Positions 58,580 through 64,000 of a stretch of 64,000 nt of DNA are shown one piece after another. The first letter of the stretch is position 1. Every line of letters begins with the position of its first letter. The stretch lies in assembly GCA_009760855.2 (NCBI GenBank), contig WPIO01000039.1:3488226-3552225 (forward strand). The letters are read 5' to 3'. The notes below the pieces were generated by a model. The model made no database searches. It saw nothing but the letters and a program-made list of their open reading frames with translations, and had not been told where the DNA came from. The DNA comes from Cristatella mucedo (taxonomy: Eukaryota > Bryozoa > Phylactolaemata > Cristatellidae). Made by a program: the position numbers and the translations under genes.

Positions 58580-59478
58580 TCAATAAATCACATAGTCCAC
58601 CAGCCTGATAGGAGGGCGGCGCTCACGGCCCGAAACTCGTGCAGCCTTCAGTTCCCCGGTGCTCTCGACTTCCTCAGCAAACGGTGGCCCCGAGCCAGCA
58701 TTCAACTGTCTCTCAACATCTCGTTCGGGCTCGATCCATTCCAGGACCATGTCGAGGATAGAGGACTTCTGCTGTAGTCTTGGAACTCGCATCTTAACTT
58801 TATCCAGAAGCACCTTTCGGCGGCCGGTGTCATTTATGATGCACACGGCGACGGGTCCCAGAACCGTTTCCACTCTCCAGCCGCTGTCCCATCGCGGTGC
58901 GAGCTTGTGCCTCGGCCGGCTATCACACAGCCACACCAGATCCCCGGGTGATGTTTTCGGCACTGTCGTCGGCGCTGCGCTCCTTCAATACTTTGAGCCA
59001 GCTGCGCAACTACCCGGAATTCGGAAGCTCGCGGAATTCGGGGTAGATTATTCAGGGGAGATATTTGAGCTTTTCGCTAAGCAACTGGCGATACGCTTCA
59101 GGCGTAGTTCCAGTGTATTGTGCCCTCTCCGAAAGGGAATGAGGCACTGCGGCTTGCGGCCTAACATCAGCTCAAAGGCGCTATAGTTAGTTGCTTGATG
59201 CCGAGCCGTACGGCAAGTGATTGGAAGCAGTGGAAGATGACTCTCACACTGCCCGGCTGAGTGTGGACACGAGGTGTGCAGCACAGCTTCGTTCGGTTGG
59301 CCCTTTCTACCATGCCGTCCCCCTGCGGATGGTAAGGCGTCGTCCACGTCTTGCGTATGCCGAAAGCATTGCATAGCGTGGTTACTACAATCAGCCTCGT
59401 AATTACACTGCCCTGTTCAGAGTGCAAAAAGCGCAGCGTACCAAAACGAACGAAAATGTTTAACAGGACAATAGACAA
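58580..59478 (-). pseudogene. Ty3/Gypsy-type integrase fragment
   Basis: Minus-strand pieces in shifted frames: FGTLRFLHSEQGSV, AFGIRKTWTTPYHPQGDGMV-ERANRT (the YHPQGDGxVERxNRT block of retroviral-type integrases), YSAFELMLGRKPQCLIPF, then MPKTSPGDLVWLCDSRPRHK, LAPRWDSGWRVETVLGPVAV and a C-terminus RRPPIRLVDYVIY with stop at 58580. The LHSEQG motif lacks the usual Asp (normally H-S-D-x-G), and frameshifts near 59170-59370 and 59000 break the frame. The element's gag, protease and reverse transcriptase are absent; a LINE A begins at 59480. Confidence 0.85.
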
Positions 59479-59479
59479 A

Positions 59480-61100
59480 GACTAGACCGAGTGAACTTGA
59501 GCATCTACCGCCAGGTCGGCCTTCTACCATTCCTATCAAAGACACTGGAACGGGTCATGGCGGACCAGCTGAACTCATTTATTGAAACTTCAAACCTTGC
59601 TAGTAAGTTCCAGTCTGGCTTTAGAGCTAATCACTCCACAGAGTCAGCATTTCTTCGGGTGTACAGCGACCTACTTAGGAATGCAGACATAGGTAGTGTC
59701 TGCTTGTTTCGCTCGATCTTTCGGCAGCTTTTGATACCATCGATCACAAAGTTCTTCTAGAGCGCCTCTCATCTCGCCTGGGCATCACTGACACTGCTCT
59801 GCAGTGATTCAGGTCCTATCTCAGTGGGAGACTCCAGAGTATTGACGTGAATGGACAAAGATCATCCAAGGTACCACTGAAATATGGGGTACCTCAGGGC
59901 TCCGTGCTGGGCCCGGTTCTTTTCACGGTCTATACTCTCCCTCTTGCTGATGTGATTTCCATGCACAATCTAGGCTTTCACTTCTATGCGGATGACACTC
60001 AGTTGTACCTTTGCTTTGATCCCTCCTAGCCTTCGAGCACCTCAAATTCTCTCAACTCACTTGCAGCATGCATTGGTGACATCCGCACATGAATGGCAGC
60101 AAATTTTCTAAAACTAAACGATGATAAAACTAACTTACTAGTTGTGTGCAAACCCAGTGTGATTAAGAAATTGGAAAGGCTGAAGCTCAAAATTGGCTCT
60201 GCCAGCATATCTCAAGTTGAATCAGCTCGAAATCTAGGTGTCATGTTCCAAAGGGACCACTCGTTAGACGACCACATCAGCTCCACAGTCAAGTCTGCCC
60301 ACTTTCAGCTACATAACCTTGCTAAAATTAGGGCTTGTTTAGATAAGGATACCACGTCTAAGTTGGTCCATGCATTCGTGACGTCCCGTCTTGACTTCTG
60401 TAACTCACTGCTTGCTGGCCTACCGGCACGTGCAATCAGGCGATTACGGCTGGTGCAAAGCTCTGCAGCTAGGCTTGTCTGTTAAGAGCGTCGCAATTGC
60501 CACATTACACCACTTCTCGCCGACCTGCACTGGCTACCAGTCAAGCAACGGATTGACTTCAAGGTTTTGTCACTCACTTTTAGGTCCCTTCATTCTTTGG
60601 CTCCAGCCTACCTATCAGATCTACTCCTCCACCAGGCCAAGCATCGTACCACCCGCTTTTCGGAATCCAACAGTCTACAAATACCCCGTACAAACCTCAA
60701 ATCTTTTGGAGACAGTGCATTTAGTTCGTATGCTCCCAAAGCCTGGAACTCCCTCCCGACTTGCGTCAGAACATCCCCTGACTTGACCACATTTAATAAT
60801 AATAATAATATTTAAAAAGATGTAGACACCTATTTAGTACAGCACTTAGTGGGTCCCTATGATTCATCATTCCTGAGATTCGTCCTTCATATGGTTATGC
60901 CTGCTGACACTGTGCATGCTGCGACTAACCACATTTGCATGCTGACCCTGTGCATGTCACCCTTAACCATGTTATTCAAGTTGTTCATCAAGCATGATAT
61001 TACTCACCATTTAATCGCGTTTCCCTTGGCAGCAAATGTCAAGCGCCTAGAAAGAGATTGCGTTCTCTGAGGGCGCTTTATCAAGTGCATTAGTAATATT
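59480..61100 (+). mobile_element. LINE family A, 1.6-kb copy
   Basis: Reverse transcriptase ([94 protein letters not shown]), C-terminal domain ([13 protein letters not shown] region, [20 protein letters not shown]), 3' UTR and tail at 61095. Defects include a one-base loss near 59720, stops at 60027-60029 and at the TGA 60091-60093, and an extra (AAT)n at 60795-60812 inside the coding end. Confidence 0.88.
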
Positions 61101-61102
61101 AT

Positions 61103-61552
61103 TGTGGTTCGGCATACAGAACGTTGGCCCAGAACAACGCTAACGGTTTATTGCACAAGGCACGGAGCAGCAAGACGCACGACTGCCTTCGCCCCCTTCT
61201 CTCACTCGAGTCTCTCCTCCTCCACTCCTCTGGTTGACCCCGATGATTCATCGAGGACCACAACTGTGCAGCGGCCGACCCTGATGGTGAATTTACCATC
61301 TGGCCACCAGCGGTTACCGGCCAGTGTCCATGCCACATCACAGGCTCATTTGAGGAGCCGGCCTACACTCAAACTACACGCCCCCTTGACCTTAAGGTCA
61401 CAAGTTTGCAGCACCAACACACATAGCTGCAACGTACAGGGCAGCATGAACGAGCCTATCTAAGCAGCAATGAACGAGCCTATCTATAAACGATGCAAAC
61501 TAGACCCTACACATCCTCAACATGGCAGCTAGCATCAATAGCTGACCCCACA
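61103..61552 (-). mobile_element. Possible LTR
   Basis: The segment starts TGTGGTTCGG and ends TGACCCCACA, giving TG...CA ends and a 5-base inverted repeat. The minus strand carries AATAAA near its 3' end (about 61145-61150). The LINE directly abuts one end so no target duplication can be seen. It shows no obvious likeness to the LTR-like piece at 58082. Confidence 0.3.
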
Positions 61553-61554
61553 GT

Positions 61555-62376
61555 CTACCTGACGGCTGATCGCAAGAGGCATGCTGGTGCACGGCCTTTT
61601 GCGACCAGCCGGCAACGTGAGCCACCGACCATTGTCATCGAGCTGACGTCCACAGCCACTGTTTTCCGGACACCAACCGCAGTCGCTCGATCCGCCTCTG
61701 CCGATTCTTCCGCAGCGTCTCCGATATACGCAGCTGCTTCTCCATCCTGCGTACCCTCTCCAACCTGAGCGGTCTCTCCGGCCTGCACAGTCTCCGTGGC
61801 CCCCACAGATTCTCCCTCCTGTACAGCCACTCCGTCCTGTGCAGACTCTTCAGTCTGCACACACTCTCCGGCCTGTGCAGACTCTTCGGTCTGTACACAC
61901 TCTCCTGCCTGTGCCGCGTCACAGCCCACCGGCTGGTCGCAGGCCAACGTCACCTTCATGGCTTTCGCTGCATCGCCGGCCACTACCTCTCTGGCGGACG
62001 CGGCCGACTCTGCCGCGGACGCCGCCGCCGACTCTGTCGCGGACGCCGCCGACTCTGTCGCTGACGCCGCCGCCTTCCACGCGGATGCCGCCACCTTCCA
62101 CGCGGACGCCGCCGCCTTCCACGGGGACGCCGCCGCCTTCCACGCAGACATCGCCGCCTTCCATGCGGACGCCGCTGCCTCTACGTGCACGGTCTCACTC
62201 TCCGTCGCCTCAGCCACACCGCTGACCGTTGCTTCGCACAACGCCGTTGCTTCGTGGAACACCATTGCAGTCTTGATGATAGGAATATTCCCTTTCCCGA
62301 CATCGTCTAATTTTTCCGCAACCTCGGTTTCACCTTCGGTTGGAAAAAAATCACCCGATATCGTGAAAGGAAACAT
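61555..62376 (-). CDS. Alanine-rich repeat protein ORF, unrecognised
   Basis: 273 codons. The N-terminal 40 residues (MFPFTISGDFFPTEGETEVA, then EKLDDVGKGNIPIIKTA) come from AT-rich DNA. The middle is a tandem array of the heptad AAASAWK (about six copies, 21-base periodicity at 62060-62185) passing into SATESA repeats, then GECVQTEESAQA repeats. Such Ala-rich heptads would form amphipathic helices. It lies on the same strand as the phospholipase-like ORF to the right. I do not recognise the family. The repeat part may be an expanded minisatellite. Confidence 0.35.
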   Translation of the reverse strand: MFPFTISGDFFPTEGETEVAEKLDDVGKGNIPIIKTAMVFHEATALCEATVSGVAEATESETVHVEAAASAWKAAMSAWKAAASPWKAAASAWKVAASAWKAAASATESAASATESAAASAAESAASAREVVAGDAAKAMKVTLACDQPVGCDAAQAGECVQTEESAQAGECVQTEESAQDGVAVQEGESVGATETVQAGETAQVGEGTQDGEAAAYIGDAAEESAEADRATAVGVRKTVAVDVSSMTMVGGSRCRLVAKGRAPACLLRSAVR

Positions 62377-62574
62377 TCTATCATCACTAAATTCGAATCA
62401 ACATCAATTAGCATAAATATTTTTACCTTGTATAGCAAATGTCTTCACGAATAAGCCAAAGAAATTCTTTCCCTTTTGAATCTAGAAGGTTAATGAACAT
62501 TGATTTCAAACCATCAACCTTGTTGTCCCATTATTTTTTATATCTTATTTCTGCTAATGTCTAGCATTCTATCA

Positions 62575-63288
62575 ACAACATCTCGTCTCGACTTCTGCAA
62601 CTCACTGCTTACTGGCCTACCAGCATGTGCGATCAGGCGATTGCAGCTGGTGCAAAACTCTGCAGCTAGGCTTGTCTGTCGTGAGCGTCGCAGTTGCCAC
62701 ATTACTCCACTTCTCGCCGACCTGCACTGGTTACCAGTCAAGCAACGGATTGACTTCAAGGTTTTGTCGCTCACTTTTAGGTCTCTTCATTCTATGGCTC
62801 CAGCCTATCTTTCAGAGATACTACCCCATCAGGCAAAGCATCGTACCACTCGCTTTTCGGAATCCAACAGTCTAGAAATACCTCGTACAAACCTTAAATC
62901 CTTTGGAGACCGTGCATTTAGCTCGTATGCTCCCACAGCCTGGAACTCCCTCCCGACCTGCATCAGAACATCCCCTGACCTGACGACATTTAAAAGAAAC
63001 TTAAAAACATACCTATTTAGGACAGCATTTAGTGGGTCCTTGTGATTCGTCCTCGATGTGCTTATGCGTGCTGACACTGTTCATGCTGCCACTAACCACA
63101 TTTGCATGCTGACCCTGTACATGTAATCCCTAACCATGTTATTAATTTTGTTTGTTTTTCAAGCATGATTTTACTTACTATTCTATTGCGTATCACTTTG
63201 CAGCAAATGTAAAGCGCCTAGAAAGAGATTAAGTTCTCTGAGGGCGCTTTATCAAGTGCAATATTATTATTATTATTATTATTAACAA
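62575..63288 (+). mobile_element. LINE family A insertion in the viral-like ORF region
   Basis: 5'-truncated copy beginning at [20 protein letters not shown], with [40 protein letters not shown], a stop near 63043, a complete 3' UTR and hairpin tail, then ATT repeats to about 63283. AACAA occurs at both borders (62574-62578 and 63284-63288), a probable target duplication. This copy's coding end is nearly undamaged, so it is probably young. Confidence 0.88.
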
Positions 63289-64000
63289 TTCCTCTGGCAT
63301 AATTTTTTATCTTATTCAAACTTGATGGATTGTTTACTTTATCTTTTAAGAAATCAGTTGCAAATGAATCGTTTAACATTCCACCAATACCGAAACCCAA
63401 TTTTGCCTTTGCTGCCATGATAGCTGCCACTGTTTTAGCGTCTTCCCTAACATAAGCAGGCTGCTTAGGATCAAAAGCAATACGGGCAGCACTTTCAGCA
63501 AGAACAAGGTCTGACAGATTCCGTATTTCTGTTCTTTTTGGTTCTGACATTCCACCAGTCTCTGTATATGTATGGTCGTGGATAAGTGCACGATTATCAA
63601 GATCATTAACGCCTTGGTAGCCTTGTTCCATTCTTTGAGCAAACTTAGTTCCCGGACCCGCATAACTATATCGATTAGTATTGTTAAAACTTCCGTCTGG
63701 AACAAATTCTGATTTTACTCTTGCTGGCAACTTTAAGTAAAATTCTCTTCTTCCAGATATCTTATTTATTATATCTACAATACCAGAACCATGCTTTCTA
63801 TTTGCCTTTAACTGTTTAAGACTAAAGTTCAACTGCATTCCAACTCCTTTCGCTTTATACTTTTCTATTCTTCTTTTTTGAGTATCAGTTACAAGAATAG
63901 ATTTAGTACCGCTTAAATCAGCATGTTTTAATCTTATAGAAATTGGTTCCTTAGATTTATGAATAAGATCAATTTGGTGATTAGATAGATCAAGTTTGAC
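63289..64000 (-). CDS. Parvovirus-type phospholipase A2-like domain ORF, probably from a Maverick/adintovirus-like endogenous element (partial)
   Basis: The minus-strand frame is open from the right window edge to the LINE border; the ATG at 63838 is internal to it. It has basic, Lys-rich segments upstream (near 63840-63960), then a region around 63670-63580 with a YAGPGT glycine loop and an HDHTY His-Asp pair, the calcium-binding and catalytic dyad pattern of secreted-type and parvovirus VP1 phospholipase A2 domains. An Ala-rich helical part and a glycine motif (GFGIGG) follow. In the viruses concerned such domains sit in capsid-associated proteins. The AT-rich base composition differs from the host DNA to the left. 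A LINE A interrupts the 3' end; in the flanking sequence at 62400-62574 the same AT-rich composition returns. Densovirus-like origin is the alternative. Confidence 0.6.

Noticed and set aside
61104-61463. A 119-codon plus-strand ORF
   Set aside because: Falls in the possible LTR and has no family resemblance; GC-rich DNA gives long open frames by chance.

Overview
This is a piece of an animal (metazoan) nuclear genome. The genes are split by spliceosomal introns with GT/AG borders, intergenic and intronic DNA is crowded with non-LTR retrotransposons, tRNA-derived SINEs, LTR fragments and microsatellites, and there are no operons. The L2/CR1-type LINEs, the Maverick/adintovirus-like fragment and the gene types fit an invertebrate or basal chordate, but the window alone does not fix the species.

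Region 1 (1-7.6 kb) carries the 3' four exons of a plus-strand caffeoyl-CoA/catechol-type SAM-dependent O-methyltransferase. Its 5' exons were not found. Region 2 (7.6-17 kb) is repeat-rich: nested L2-like LINEs (family A interrupted by family B, itself interrupted by a captured Gly/Tyr-rich exon), then a foldback-like structure made of ~170-bp subrepeats in opposite orientation on either side of a GC-rich core, broken by SINEs.

Region 3 (about 17.06-37.5 kb) and region 4 (about 41.8-58.1 kb) are a tandem segmental duplication. Each unit holds a complete six-exon, minus-strand lambda-crystallin/L-gulonate 3-dehydrogenase gene (CRYL1). All exons, splice sites and phases are intact in both copies (322 and 321 codons). 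Because the copies are collinear, each is an empty-site control for the other: LINE, SINE, hAT-MITE and solo-LTR insertions can be seen present in one and absent in the other, some with clean target-site duplications. Intron 2 contains a GA/CT tract of ~0.1 kb in one copy and ~1.25 kb in the other. The spacer (37.5-41.8 kb) holds a decayed LINE, a SINE and unrecognised sequence.

Region 5 (58-64 kb) contains a minus-strand Ty3/Gypsy integrase fragment with an LTR-like end, two LINE A copies, a possible second LTR, an alanine-rich repeat ORF, and at the right edge a minus-strand ORF with a parvovirus-type phospholipase A2-like domain, probably from an endogenous Maverick/adintovirus-like element, interrupted by a LINE.

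The two recognised host genes are both metabolic enzymes (methyl transfer; NAD-dependent oxidation of L-gulonate). They lie on opposite strands and nothing in the sequence links them functionally. All coordinates of repeats are by-eye estimates (usually within 10-30 bases); exon borders were worked out from splice signals and reading phase.
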